64,000 nucleotides of DNA, taken from positions 259,562 to 323,561 of the forward strand of contig CAVURM010000004.1 in NCBI GenBank assembly GCA_963743875.1. The letters are read 5' to 3'. Shown one piece after another: positions 18,224-27,957 of the stretch. Under the pieces are notes generated by a model, which was not told where the DNA came from, did no database searches, and saw only the letters and a program-made list of their open reading frames with translations. The DNA comes from RHKX01 sp963743875 (GTDB lineage: Bacteria > Actinomycetota > Thermoleophilia > Solirubrobacterales > 70-9). The position numbers were made by a program, and so were the translations under genes. Each line of letters starts with the position of its first letter. Position 1 is the stretch's first letter.

Positions 18224-20128
18224 ATGCGGAGAATCGGACTTTGCGTGGCGGCGTCGATCATCGCGGCAGTGCCGACCGTCTCCGCGTACGCAGCGGAGCC
18301 GAAGATGGGGCCCGCCGTGGCGGCGGACATCGCCGGCAAGCGACTCTTCGACATCGGAGTTGCCGATCCGGACAACGACGGCTGGCAGGACATCTTCACC
18401 GCCAACCACAAGTTCGAGTCCGTCTTTCTGCGCAACCATCTTGGCCGCTCGTTCAGGAACGAGATCGATGAGATCGGCCTCGGCCCCGACGATCGCTTCG
18501 GCGGGCTCGAGCTGTTGCGGGCTCCGGGAGACCTCTCCGCGCCCGGCGTCTACATCTGGCCGACGGATCGCGCCGGGGAGGCCGGGCAGCTGCACATCTC
18601 GTCGACCGGCGTGGTGGCGGTGGGGGAGCTGAAGATGATGACCAGGAGCCTGAAGGTCAGCTCCGTCGCGGGTGCCGATGCCGTCGCGGGCATCGACGAG
18701 AACGATCGCCCGTTCGTGGATTTCACGATTCGTCCCGGCGGTGAGGTGATCGTGTCCTCGAACGGCCTCGCGGATCTGCCAATCCAGCTCAGCTTCGCCG
18801 ACTCGGGTGCGGGGGCGATCGCTCCGGCGCAGATCAAGGTCGGCGCGCATGCCGTCTCCCCCGAGGATCGGACGTTTCAACTCAAGCTGCGCGATCGTCA
18901 CGGGCTCGCCTTCGCCGACGTTGCTGGCGACCGCGACCAGGACGTCTTCGTCGCGACCGGGGGACTTGGCGGCGGAATCGCCAACCCTCGCTACCTCGGC
19001 TTCGTCCAGGATCAGCTTCTGGTCTCCGGAGCAGGCTCCGCGGGCCGCTACGCCAACGAGATCGCGGCCAGCGGTATCGCGAAGGACACCTGCCGTGGTC
19101 GCGCGGTTTCCTACGCCGATGCCGACGGCGGCGGCAACCTGGACCTCCTGACCACCTGCGAGGGCGAGCAGCCCAGGCTCCACGCCAACGTCGGCAGGGG
19201 CGGATTCGTCCGCCTGGTCAGCCCGCCCGTCGTCGGCACCGCTTACCGATGGGCGCAGCTGGACGGCGGCCCGCCGGCCCTGCTGGTCACGACCGGCAAG
19301 GGCCTAGAGGTCTGGAACTCGATCGAAGGGCTCGCCTGGAACCGATCCCAGATCGTGCGCGCCGGCGCCGGCGCCGGCCAGATCGCGCTCGGGGACTACG
19401 ACAACTCCGGGACGCTGGACGTCCTGGTTACCAACCAGCGGCACGTCCAGCTGCTGGCGAATCGCGGCGGTCGCCTGCGTCCCGTCCGGTCGCGGCTGGG
19501 ACTGCCGCAACGCGCGGCGGCGGCGGCATCGTTCGTGGATTACGACAACGATGGCTGGCTTGACGTCAGCCTCGTCCCGCAGGGTCTCTACCGCTGGGAT
19601 CCGCGAGCGGGCCGCTATAGCGCCACCGGGGTCCTTCGGCAGCCCAGGGCCGGCTACGCGATCGTGAACTGGATGGACTTCGACAACGACGGCCGGCGGG
19701 ATCCGCTGATCGCGACCTCGAGCCGTGAATTCTCACCGAGGAGCAGGATCGTTCGCCGGCGCAACCTGACCAGGGGGGGCGGTTGGTTGGAGATCGATCT
19801 CACCGGCCCGGCCACCAATCGGGAGGCGATCGGAGCAAAGGTGGTCGTGACTCCCGGCCCGCCCGGAGGCGGCGGCTCTGCCGCGAGGGTCCGGCGGATC
19901 ACCCAGTGGGTGGGCCAGAACGACGATGCGCGTCACTCGCAGGGTCACTACCGGCTCTATTTCGGACTCGGCAAATCAAGGATCGCGCGGCGGGTGAGCA
20001 TCCACTGGCCGGTCGGCAGGGCGACGACCCTCAGGCGGGTTCAGGCCGACCGGCTGCTGTCGATTTCAAGAGCGGGACGACGGACTGTCGGCCGCACGCC
20101 GCACGGCAGAAGAGGGTCGAAGCCGTAA
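18224..20128 (+). CDS. secreted VCBS/FG-GAP repeat protein with UnbV (ASPIC) domain
   Basis: A 634-residue exported protein. A signal peptide covers roughly residues 1-24 (LCVAASIIAAVPTVSAYA). Calcium-binding FG-GAP/VCBS loops recur: DPDNDGWQDI, DADGGGNLDLL, DYDNSGTLDVL, DYDNDGWLDV and DFDNDGRRDPL. They imply a beta-propeller. The C-terminal domain ends with SIHWPVGRATTLRRV, the UnbV/ASPIC pattern. Such proteins are usually cell-surface binding or adhesion proteins. The start ATG 18224 is 46 bases from the divergent kinase start, leaving a short shared promoter region. Confidence 0.88.
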   Translation: MRRIGLCVAASIIAAVPTVSAYAAEPKMGPAVAADIAGKRLFDIGVADPDNDGWQDIFTANHKFESVFLRNHLGRSFRNEIDEIGLGPDDRFGGLELLRAPGDLSAPGVYIWPTDRAGEAGQLHISSTGVVAVGELKMMTRSLKVSSVAGADAVAGIDENDRPFVDFTIRPGGEVIVSSNGLADLPIQLSFADSGAGAIAPAQIKVGAHAVSPEDRTFQLKLRDRHGLAFADVAGDRDQDVFVATGGLGGGIANPRYLGFVQDQLLVSGAGSAGRYANEIAASGIAKDTCRGRAVSYADADGGGNLDLLTTCEGEQPRLHANVGRGGFVRLVSPPVVGTAYRWAQLDGGPPALLVTTGKGLEVWNSIEGLAWNRSQIVRAGAGAGQIALGDYDNSGTLDVLVTNQRHVQLLANRGGRLRPVRSRLGLPQRAAAAASFVDYDNDGWLDVSLVPQGLYRWDPRAGRYSATGVLRQPRAGYAIVNWMDFDNDGRRDPLIATSSREFSPRSRIVRRRNLTRGGGWLEIDLTGPATNREAIGAKVVVTPGPPGGGGSAARVRRITQWVGQNDDARHSQGHYRLYFGLGKSRIARRVSIHWPVGRATTLRRVQADRLLSISRAGRRTVGRTPHGRRGSKP

Positions 20129-20141
20129 GACTCCTCCGTTC

Positions 20142-21092
20142 ATGCGTGCCGTACAAATTCATGAATTCGGTGGACCAGAGGTCCTCGAGGTCGTCGAACT
20201 GCCCGATCCGGAGGCCGGTCCGGACGAGGTGATCGTCGAGGTCGCCCGTGCGGGGATGAACTTCGCCGATACCCACCAGCGCGAGAACGATTACCTGGCA
20301 AAGGCCGAGCTGCCGCTGATCCCCGGCGGCGAGATCAGCGGCCGCACCCCCGACGGCCGAAGGGTCGCCGCGATGCTGATGAACGGGGGCTACGCCGAGA
20401 AGGTCGCCGTACACCGCTCCACCCTGGTTCCGATTCCCGACGATGTCTCCGACGACCAGGCCGCGGGGGTCCTCCTTCAGGGCCTGACCGCCTGGACCCT
20501 GCTGCGGATCAGCGGTCGCCTCGAGCGCGGGGAGAGCGTCGTCGTCCAGGCGGCCGGCGGCGGCACCGGCACCCTCGCCGTACAGCTGGCCAAGCGGATG
20601 GGAGCGGGCCGCGTGATCGCGCTCGCCTCCACCGCGGAGAAGCGTGAGCTCGCCGAGCGGCTCGGTGCCGACGCCACCGTCGATTCCCGCTCCGAGGACC
20701 TCGCCGCGGCGATCCTCGAGGCGAACGACGGCAAGCAGGTCGACGTCGTTCTGGAGATGTCGGGCGGCGCCGCATTCGACTCGTGCCTGTCGATTCTCGC
20801 CCCGTTCGGACGGTTGGTCACGTTCGGGATCGCTTCACGCGAACCGAATCAGGTGATGTCGCAGAGGCTCATGCGGACCAGTCGCGCGGTGGTCGGTTTC
20901 TGGCTCGTGCACCTGCTTCAGCGCCCCGATCTGCTCGAGCGGGGGATCACCGAACTGCTCGAAGCTGTCGCATCAGGCAAACTCGAGGTTGTGATTGGTG
21001 GTCGATACGGACTTTCTGGCGTCGCCGAGGCGCATCGTGCCCTGCAGGGACGCGCGACTCAGGGCAAGCTCTTGTTGGACCCCTCGCAGTGA
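20142..21092 (+). CDS. NADPH:quinone oxidoreductase-like MDR protein
   Basis: A 316-residue zinc-free medium-chain dehydrogenase/reductase. It begins MRAVQIHEFGGPEVLEVVEL, has NFADTHQRENDY in the catalytic domain and AAGGGTGTLAVQLAKRMGA as the NADPH-binding motif. It lacks the zinc-ligand cysteines, so a quinone or enone reductase is the best reading. Its TGA stop overlaps the GTG start of the helicase (GTGA), so the two are translationally coupled. Confidence 0.9.
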   Translation: MRAVQIHEFGGPEVLEVVELPDPEAGPDEVIVEVARAGMNFADTHQRENDYLAKAELPLIPGGEISGRTPDGRRVAAMLMNGGYAEKVAVHRSTLVPIPDDVSDDQAAGVLLQGLTAWTLLRISGRLERGESVVVQAAGGGTGTLAVQLAKRMGAGRVIALASTAEKRELAERLGADATVDSRSEDLAAAILEANDGKQVDVVLEMSGGAAFDSCLSILAPFGRLVTFGIASREPNQVMSQRLMRTSRAVVGFWLVHLLQRPDLLERGITELLEAVASGKLEVVIGGRYGLSGVAEAHRALQGRATQGKLLLDPSQ

Positions 21093-22697
21093 CCAGCTTC
21101 CGCGACCTCGGCCTCAAGGAGGACATCCTGACCGCGCTCGATGAGCTCGGCTACGAGGAGCCCTCACCGATCCAGGAGCAGGCGATCCCGGTCCTGCTCG
21201 GGGGCCAGGACATGATCGGCCAGGCGCAGACCGGTACCGGCAAGACCGCCGCATTCGGGCTGCCGCTGCTGCAGTACCTCGACTCGGGCAGCGACGAGAC
21301 CCAGGCGATCGTGCTGACGCCGACCCGAGAGCTCTGCATCCAGGTCACCCAGGCCCTGCGCTCCTACGCCGAGCACCTCGATATCAACGTTGTTGCGGTA
21401 TTCGGCGGCACCTCGGTACGTGATCAGGCTGCGAGGGTTCGCTCGAAGGCCCACGTCATCGTCGCCACGGTCGGTCGGATGAAGGACCTGATCTCGCGCG
21501 GCGCCCTGATCCTGACCGGCACCAGGTACGTGGTTCTGGACGAGGCCGACGAGATGTTGGATCTCGGCTTCATCGAGGACGTCGAGCGAATCCTCCGGAT
21601 GTGTCCCAGCGGTCGGCAGACCATGCTGTTCAGCGCGACCATGCCGCCGCCGATCGCCCGCCTGGCCGAGACGTACATGTACGACCCGGTGACGATCTCG
21701 ATCACGCCGAAGAAGCTGACCGTGGACGCGATCGAGCAGGCCTTCGTCGAGGTGGAGGCGAAGGAGAAGACCAACCGCCTGATCGAGGTGCTGAAGGCCG
21801 AGGAGCCCGAGCAGGCCATCGTCTTCTGCCGAACCAAGATCGGCACGGCGAGGCTCGACCGGACGCTGCGCGACCGCGGCATCCAGGCCAAGGCGCTTCA
21901 CGGCGATATGAGCCAGGGCCAGCGCGACGGGGTGATGATCTCCTTCAAGGAGCACAAGTCGCCGCTGCTGGTGGCGACCGACGTCGCCGCTCGCGGTCTC
22001 GACATCGAGCACGTCACACACGTGATCAACTTCGACCTGCCCAACAACAGCGAGATCTACGTGCACCGGATCGGCCGAACCGGTCGCGTCGGCCGAACCG
22101 GTCGTGCGATCACCTTCGTCACTCCCAAGGAGCGCGGCGAGATCGAGCAGATCGAGCGCGACGTGAAGACATCGATCGGGGAGTGGGAGCCGCCCGAGGA
22201 GCGCCTCGACCACGCCCCGCGCCCGAAGCGCCGACACGGTCGCAGGGGAAGCGGCAAGGATTCGACGCCGGTCCCCGTGGAGTGGGACACCGCCGTAGCC
22301 GAGGACGCCGAGCCCCCGGTGACGGGCCTCCCGGAGCCCGAGCCCGTCGTCGACGAGGAGCCCATCACCGGTCTCCCCGAGCCCGAGCCCGCGGTCGCCG
22401 ATCCCGCGGTGGCCGAGGCTGATGCCGAGCCCGCGGTCGGCCGAGGCGGTCGAGACCAACGGCCACGTGAAGCTCTTCATCAACCGCGGTTCCCGCAGCG
22501 GGATCGAGGAGGAGGACATCCGCTGGGCCCTGAGCGAGGGTGCGGTCATCCCCGAGGGTTCGATCCACGACGTCAGGGTGCTCGAGCGATTCACGTTCGT
22601 CGATCTCGACGGCGATCAGGCGGAGAAGGCCCTCGACCGGCTCGACGGCACCAAGCTGAAGGGCAAGCAGATCCGGCTCGAGTACGCCAACGGCTAG
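21089..22697 (+). CDS. DEAD-box RNA helicase with C-terminal DbpA-type domain, one frameshift
   Basis: An ATP-dependent RNA helicase. Visible motifs are the Q-motif (PSPIQEQAIPVLLGGQD), motif I AQTGTGKT, motif II LDEADEML, motif III SATM, and motif VI HRIGRTGRVGRTGR. A repeated acidic linker (TGLPEPEPV, ITGLPEPEPA) follows. The reading frame then shifts: the DbpA-type RNA-binding domain (VKLFINRGSRSGIEEEDIRW to QIRLEYANG) is in the +1 frame from about 22430. Removing one G in GCGGTCGG near 22436 joins the two. The start GTG 21089 overlaps the previous stop. The family handles ribosome assembly or mRNA decay. Confidence 0.9.
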
Positions 22698-22704
22698 GTC
22701 CCCG

Positions 22705-24342
22705 GTGCGGGCAGCCGCGCGAAGCCGGCCCAACGGCGATCGTCAAGCGGGGGTCATCCTGCTCGCAGCGGCCCTCTCGACCGCCCTGAGCATCGTCTAT
22801 CTGGCCTGGCAGCCGCAGACGCTGGACCTGGCCGCGCAGACCTTCAGAGCGGATCTCTGGGACCGGCACGGCTGGGTGGTCTACAACGACGCCTGGTACA
22901 GCGGCCACCTCGTCCCCGGCTACGGCCTGCTCTACCCGCCGCTTGGAGCCCTGCTCGGCCCGGCGCTCCTGGGGGCGATCTGCGCCGTGAGCGCCGCCGC
23001 GACCTTCGCGGCGATCGCGGTTCGGGCCTACGGTTCGCGGGCCTGGGTCGGCGCACTCTGGTTCGGCCTCGGCTCGACGGTTGCGCTCTTCGGAGGGCGG
23101 ATCACCTTCGCGCTCGGATTGGCCTTCGGCCTGGCCGCGGTCCTGGCGCTGCAGCGACGCCGCCCAGCACTCGCGGGCCTTGCCGCCGTCGCCGCGGCGC
23201 TGGCCAGTCCGGTCGCCGGGCTGTTCACCGCCCTGGCGGCCGGTGCTGTGCTCATCGCCTCGCGCCTGCAGCCGGTCGCGGCCCCGTCGCGAGCCGCGCT
23301 GACCCGGGCCGCATGGGTCACGATCGCCGCGGCCGCGGTCGCCACCATCGGCCTGACGCTCGCCTTCCCGACCCCCGGCTACCAACCGTTCACCTCAGAC
23401 TCGTTCATCTGGATCCCAGTCGTCTGCGCGGTCTGTTTCGTCCTCCTGCCGGTGGGGGAGACGACGCTTCGCTGTGGGATCGTCCTCTACGCGCTGGTTG
23501 CGGTCGCCGCGTTCGTGCTGACAACCCCGTTCGGGGGCAACGCGATCCGGCTCGGAGCCACGTTCGCAGGCCCTGTCATGGCCCTCGCACTGTTCGGCCG
23601 CCGCCCGATCGCCCTGCTCCTGATCGCGGCCCCGCTGCTCTGGTGGCAGTGGACTGCGACCGTTCGGGACGTCGCCGCCGCCGTAGGCGACCCGGCCACC
23701 GAGCGGGCCTTCTACGAGCCGCTCGTCGCCGAGCTCGAGGAGCTGGCGGGCGGATCCCCGATCCGGGTCGAGATCCCGCCGACCAGGAGTCGTTGGGAAT
23801 CGGTTTACGTCGGCGAGCGGATCCCGCTCGCCCGCGGCTGGCTGCGTCAGCTCGAATCCGACGACTTCGACCGCTTCACCGACGGCAACCTGACCGGCGC
23901 CGCCTACGCGACCTGGTTGCGCGAGCACGGGGTCGACTACGTGGCCGTTCCGGACGCACACCTCGACTACCTCGCCCTCGACGAGGCTGCGCTCGTCGAG
24001 GGCGGCTCGCTCGAATACCTCAACCGCATCTGGGCGAACGAGAACTGGACGCTGTGGGAGGTCGAGCCTCCCGACGACCAGGCCGTGCCGCTCGATTCCG
24101 TCGGTCCGGACTCGTTCAGCCTCTCGGTTCCCGGCCCCGGCAGGTACCTGATCAGGATGCGCTACTCGCCGTATCTCGAGATCGTGAGCGGGCAAGGATG
24201 CCTCGAGCCCGCCGATGATCACTCGACGACTCTGACGGTCCCTGCCGGGGTGGGTCCGCAGACGATCGAGGTCCACGCCTCCTTCAGCCTCGGGGGGCTG
24301 TTGCGTCGGGAGCCGGCGTGTTCCGGAGCCGGGTCTGAATAA
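22705..24342 (+). CDS. multi-pass membrane protein, GT-C-like, function unknown
   Basis: A 545-residue integral membrane protein with about ten helices in the first 320 residues (for example VILLAAALSTALSIVYLAW and AAWVTIAAAAVATIGLTLAF). A soluble domain of about 220 residues ends the protein and includes ENWTLWEVEPPDDQAV. The first outside loop has DAWYSGHLVPGYGLLYPPL, similar in position to the acidic loop of GT-C glycosyltransferases, but no family can be named. It starts with GTG eight bases after the helicase stop, so it may be cotranscribed with it. Confidence 0.7.
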   Translation: MRAAARSRPNGDRQAGVILLAAALSTALSIVYLAWQPQTLDLAAQTFRADLWDRHGWVVYNDAWYSGHLVPGYGLLYPPLGALLGPALLGAICAVSAAATFAAIAVRAYGSRAWVGALWFGLGSTVALFGGRITFALGLAFGLAAVLALQRRRPALAGLAAVAAALASPVAGLFTALAAGAVLIASRLQPVAAPSRAALTRAAWVTIAAAAVATIGLTLAFPTPGYQPFTSDSFIWIPVVCAVCFVLLPVGETTLRCGIVLYALVAVAAFVLTTPFGGNAIRLGATFAGPVMALALFGRRPIALLLIAAPLLWWQWTATVRDVAAAVGDPATERAFYEPLVAELEELAGGSPIRVEIPPTRSRWESVYVGERIPLARGWLRQLESDDFDRFTDGNLTGAAYATWLREHGVDYVAVPDAHLDYLALDEAALVEGGSLEYLNRIWANENWTLWEVEPPDDQAVPLDSVGPDSFSLSVPGPGRYLIRMRYSPYLEIVSGQGCLEPADDHSTTLTVPAGVGPQTIEVHASFSLGGLLRREPACSGAGSE

Positions 24343-24372
24343 AAGCCGCTCGAATCGGGCATTGTGGGTGTG

Positions 24373-26016
24373 ATGGCAGAAGTGATCGTCGGCCCAATGT
24401 TGCGCTACGTCGGCGAAACCCAGGCGACCGTCTGGGTCGAGACCGATGAGCCTTGCGAGGTCGAGATCCTCGGCGCGACGGCTTCGACCTTCGAGGTGGA
24501 GGACCACCACTACGCGCTGGTCACGATCGAGGGTCTCGACGCAGGAGAGCCTCACCCCTACGAGGTGAACCTCGACGGCGAATGCGCCTGGCCGCCGGAG
24601 GGCTACGAGTTCCCCCACCCATGCATCAGGCCGATCTCAGCCGACGGCGATCTGCGGCTCCTGTTCGGCTCCTGCCGTACGTCGGCTCCGCATCGGCCCC
24701 CACATACCTTTCAGCGCTGGTGGCATCCCAAGGGCCGCGGGATCGACGCCCTACACACGTACGCCCTGCGGATGTTGCGACAACCGGCGGCGCTCTGGCC
24801 GGACGCGATGATGATGCTCGGCGATCAGCTCTACGCTGACCAGCCACCGAAGAACGTCCGCGAGATCGTTGCCCCGCGAGAGGTTCATCAGAACGGTCCG
24901 GTGGAGGTGCTCGAGGATTTCGAGGAGTACACCGTCGGTTACCGCGACATCTGGACCTACCCGGTGGTCCGCTGGATGCTCTCGACCCTGCCGACGTCGA
25001 TGATCTTCGACGACCACGAGATCAACGACAAGTGGAAGACGTCGCAGGCGTGGCTGGAGGAGAAGCGGCAGACCGACTGGTACGAGGGGCGGGTCATCGG
25101 GGGCTTGATGGCCTACTGGATCTACCAGCACCTCGGCAACCTCTCGCCGGCGGAGCTGAAGGAGGACGAGGCCTTCGGGCGCCTCCGCGCCGGCGAGGAC
25201 GGCAGCGAGGTCGTTCGCGACCTCGCCAAGCGCGCGGAGAGCCAGGAGGGACACTCGCGATTCAGCTTCTGCAGTGATCTGGGCCCGGCCCGGTTGGTCT
25301 GCGTCGACTCCCGCGCCGGCCGGCAGCTCGAGGAGGGTTCGCGACGGATCATCAGCACCGAGGAGTGGGAATGGGTCAAGGACAAGGCCGCTGCCGGCCG
25401 CCCGCATCTGCTCCTGGCCAGTTCGCTGCCCTTCCTGCTCCCGTACGGGATGCACGACGTCGAGGCATGGTCGGAGGCGATCGGCGAGGGCGCCTGGGGC
25501 AGGCGGTTCAAGCCGCTCGGCGAGCGAGTCAGGATCGCTGCCAACCTCGATCACTGGGCGTGCTTCCAGCGCTCATACCGGGAGATGGAGCAGCTGGTGA
25601 TCGAGATCGCCTCGGGCGACCGCCGTGACCCACCCGACTCGCTGGTCTTGTTCGGCGGGGACGTCCACCACTGCTTCGTCTCCGAGGTCGGATTGCCCGC
25701 CGAGTCCCCAACCTTCCACACGAGGGTCTGGCATGTTGTCTGCTCCGGCCTCCGAAAGGAGCTGCAGCTGAGCGAGCGCTTGGTGCTCAGCCTCGGACAC
25801 ACCTGGATCGCCGCAAAGCTGGGCAGGTTGCTCGCCGCGGCCGCGGACGTCAGGCCGCCGCGATTGAGCTGGCGGATGACGACACGTCCGCGGTTCCGCA
25901 ACCAGATCGGGACGCTCGAGATCGCCGACGGCGAGGTCGGGATCAGGATCGAGCAGGCGACCGGTCGATGGCGCGAGCCTCAGCTCCGCACGGTGATCGA
26001 AGAGAAGTTGCTCTGA
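24373..26016 (+). CDS. PhoD-like metallophosphatase
   Basis: A 547-residue protein of the alkaline phosphatase D-like family. After an N-terminal fibronectin-like part (GPMLRYVGETQATVWVETD), the metallophosphatase core shows LGDQLYADQPP, FDDHEINDKW and FGGDVHHCF. These carry the Asp, His and Asn ligands for the metal pair. No signal peptide is visible, so it is probably cytoplasmic, unlike the secreted PhoD of Bacillus. ATG 24373 is preferred; GTG 24364 adds three residues. Phosphodiester or phosphomonoester hydrolysis is inferred. Confidence 0.88.
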   Translation: MAEVIVGPMLRYVGETQATVWVETDEPCEVEILGATASTFEVEDHHYALVTIEGLDAGEPHPYEVNLDGECAWPPEGYEFPHPCIRPISADGDLRLLFGSCRTSAPHRPPHTFQRWWHPKGRGIDALHTYALRMLRQPAALWPDAMMMLGDQLYADQPPKNVREIVAPREVHQNGPVEVLEDFEEYTVGYRDIWTYPVVRWMLSTLPTSMIFDDHEINDKWKTSQAWLEEKRQTDWYEGRVIGGLMAYWIYQHLGNLSPAELKEDEAFGRLRAGEDGSEVVRDLAKRAESQEGHSRFSFCSDLGPARLVCVDSRAGRQLEEGSRRIISTEEWEWVKDKAAAGRPHLLLASSLPFLLPYGMHDVEAWSEAIGEGAWGRRFKPLGERVRIAANLDHWACFQRSYREMEQLVIEIASGDRRDPPDSLVLFGGDVHHCFVSEVGLPAESPTFHTRVWHVVCSGLRKELQLSERLVLSLGHTWIAAKLGRLLAAAADVRPPRLSWRMTTRPRFRNQIGTLEIADGEVGIRIEQATGRWREPQLRTVIEEKLL

Positions 26017-26031
26017 GCGGTTCGCGATTCG

Positions 26032-26658
26032 CTAGCTGCCGGTGGCGGCCAGCTCCAGCCCGAGCAGCCGCTCGAGCTCGGCGATCGTCTCCGCCGGCTC
26101 GCGATGAAGCAGGGCCGTCATCCCGACCACCTCGGCCCCGGCGACGTTCTCGCGCAGGTCGTCGATGAACAGGCAGTTCGCCGGCGAGACCCCGATGCGC
26201 TCGGCCCCGAGCTCGTAGATGGCCGGATCGGGCTTGTGAAGGCCGACGTCGCCGGAGATCACCGTCGCATCGAAGATCGCCATCGGGGCCCGTTCGTAGA
26301 TCCCGGTTCCCCAGGAGTTGGAGATCAACCCGGTTCTGATCCCGGAGGAGCGCACGGCGGAGACCGCGTCGATCATCGCCTGCTCAGGCGACAGGCCGGC
26401 GAAGAGGCGTTCGATCAGCCCGGGTGGGTCGACGCCCAGCAGCTCCCCGAAATCCCGCTCGAACTCCTCGTCGGTGACGGCTCCACGCTCCAGTGAGCGC
26501 AGCAGGGCCAGCGCCTCGCCGTCGGCTCGGAACATCTTCAGAACGGTGCCGCGCTCGAGGCCCTCGCTCTCGCAGAAGAGGTCGAAGCTCGTCCAGATGT
26601 TGGTCGTCAGAACCCCGCCGAAGTCGACCAGCAGACCGTGAAATTCGCGTTCCGCCAT
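26032..26658 (-). CDS. HAD family hydrolase (ACAD10-like HAD)
   Basis: A 208-residue HAD-IA hydrolase. Motif I is LLVDFGGVLTTNIW, motif II is GLISNSWG, and motif III/IV is GLHKPDPAIYELGAERIG with FIDDLRENV. This wording matches the HAD domain at the front of animal ACAD10 and its bacterial stand-alone relatives. It is divergent from the APH-like kinase. The pair share the bases around 26657, where CATG holds both possible ATG codons. Confidence 0.88.
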   Translation of the reverse strand: MAEREFHGLLVDFGGVLTTNIWTSFDLFCESEGLERGTVLKMFRADGEALALLRSLERGAVTDEEFERDFGELLGVDPPGLIERLFAGLSPEQAMIDAVSAVRSSGIRTGLISNSWGTGIYERAPMAIFDATVISGDVGLHKPDPAIYELGAERIGVSPANCLFIDDLRENVAGAEVVGMTALLHREPAETIAELERLLGLELAATGS

Positions 26659-26701
26659 GGGTCACTCATATCAACCCGCCGACGGCAATAGGCTGCACGC
26701 C

Positions 26702-27745
26702 GTGGAGCGGGAGAGCGAGAACCCGGAGGGGATCGACGTCGAGCGGGTCGGCGCCTGGTTCGAGGCCAAGGTCGAGGGCGCGACCGGACCCTTCTCCTAC
26801 GACCGCATCGCCGGCGGCCGCTCCAACCTGACCTATCGCGTGACCGACACGTTGGGCAACGCCTGGGCGTTCCGGCGGCCGCCGCTCGGCAAGGCCCTCG
26901 GCTCCGCCCACGACATGGGCCGCGAGCACCGGGTCGTCTCGGCGCTGGCCGACACGCCGGTCCCGGTCGCACCGATCGCCGGCTACTGCACCGACGAAAC
27001 GGTCAACGGCGCTCCCTTCTACGTGATGGAGTTCGTCGAGGGTCCGATCCTGCGGTTGCGCGATGACGCCGAGAGGTTCCCCGAGCCCGAGCGGAGGGCG
27101 ATCGGTGAGCGCGTCGTCGACACGCTGGTCGAGATCCACGCTCAGATCCCCGACGATGTCGGCCTCGGAGAGCTCGGCAAGAAGGAGGACTACGTCGCCC
27201 GTCAGCTCCGTCGCTGGGGGAAGCAGTGGGAGGGATCGAAGACTCGCGAGGTCCCGCTGGTCGAGCGGGTCCATGACCGCCTGTCGGAGCGGATCCCCGA
27301 GCAGGGCCCCGCGACCCTGGTCCACGGCGACTACCGCCTCGACAACATGATTCTCAGCGACTCCGGCGAGGTCGCCGCGGTCGTCGACTGGGAGCTCTGC
27401 ACGCTTGGGGACCCGCTCGCCGACGTCGGCCTGCTGCTCGTCTACTGGGGCGAGGAGGGGGACACTCTCCTGCCGCTCTTCGAGCCGGCGACGATGGCGC
27501 CGGGGTTTCCCTCGCGCGACGACGTCAGGGCCAGGTACGCGCAGCGGTCCGGCAGGGACCTCAGCCGGATCGACTTCTTCGTCGCCCTCGGCTACTGGAA
27601 GCTGGCGATCATCCTCGAGGGCGTCTACTCCCGCTATGCGAAGGGTCAATACGGCAAGCCGGAGGACGGCTTCGAGGAGTTCGGCAAGAACGTCGGCCGG
27701 CTCGCCGAGGCCGCCGACGAGGCAGTCGATCGGTTGGGTTCGTAA
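26702..27745 (+). CDS. phosphotransferase family protein (ACAD10/11- and LvaA-like kinase)
   Basis: A 347-residue APH-fold kinase. It has GGRSNLTYRVTD (glycine-rich loop), VHGDYRLDNMILS (catalytic Asp and Asn) and VVDWELCTLGDPLADVGLLL (Mg-binding Asp). This is the subgroup found in ACAD10/ACAD11 and in LvaA of Pseudomonas, which phosphorylate 4-hydroxyacyl-CoA. GTG 26702 is preferred over ATG 26657 because family alignment begins near it and ATG 26657 overlaps the divergent HAD start. The acyl-CoA dehydrogenase expected to act next is at 29268. Confidence 0.88.
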   Translation: MERESENPEGIDVERVGAWFEAKVEGATGPFSYDRIAGGRSNLTYRVTDTLGNAWAFRRPPLGKALGSAHDMGREHRVVSALADTPVPVAPIAGYCTDETVNGAPFYVMEFVEGPILRLRDDAERFPEPERRAIGERVVDTLVEIHAQIPDDVGLGELGKKEDYVARQLRRWGKQWEGSKTREVPLVERVHDRLSERIPEQGPATLVHGDYRLDNMILSDSGEVAAVVDWELCTLGDPLADVGLLLVYWGEEGDTLLPLFEPATMAPGFPSRDDVRARYAQRSGRDLSRIDFFVALGYWKLAIILEGVYSRYAKGQYGKPEDGFEEFGKNVGRLAEAADEAVDRLGS

Positions 27746-27957
27746 CGGCCGCCGTCTGGCGTGGCCTCCCGAGGGGATTGTTCGGAAGGCGTGACGCTCT
27801 CACTGCTGGGAGGGGGTTTGAGGGCTCCACGTGTGCGCCGCGGCCCGTGAGGCCGCCGATACGGCCGCCCGATGGCAGGAACATACGCAGGGAGAGGCAA
27901 AATCTGCCACCCGACCTGACCGGTGGGGAGAGTTCGCTGCCGAGCTGGCGATTGCCC

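Noticed and set aside
21164..22594. 476-codon open frame on the minus strand
   Set aside because: It is the antisense shadow of the DEAD-box helicase.
27746..27957. Possible small genes in the 212-base gap
   Set aside because: The open frames here have no ribosome site and read as Arg/Ser/Pro-rich noise; no RNA gene pattern was seen.
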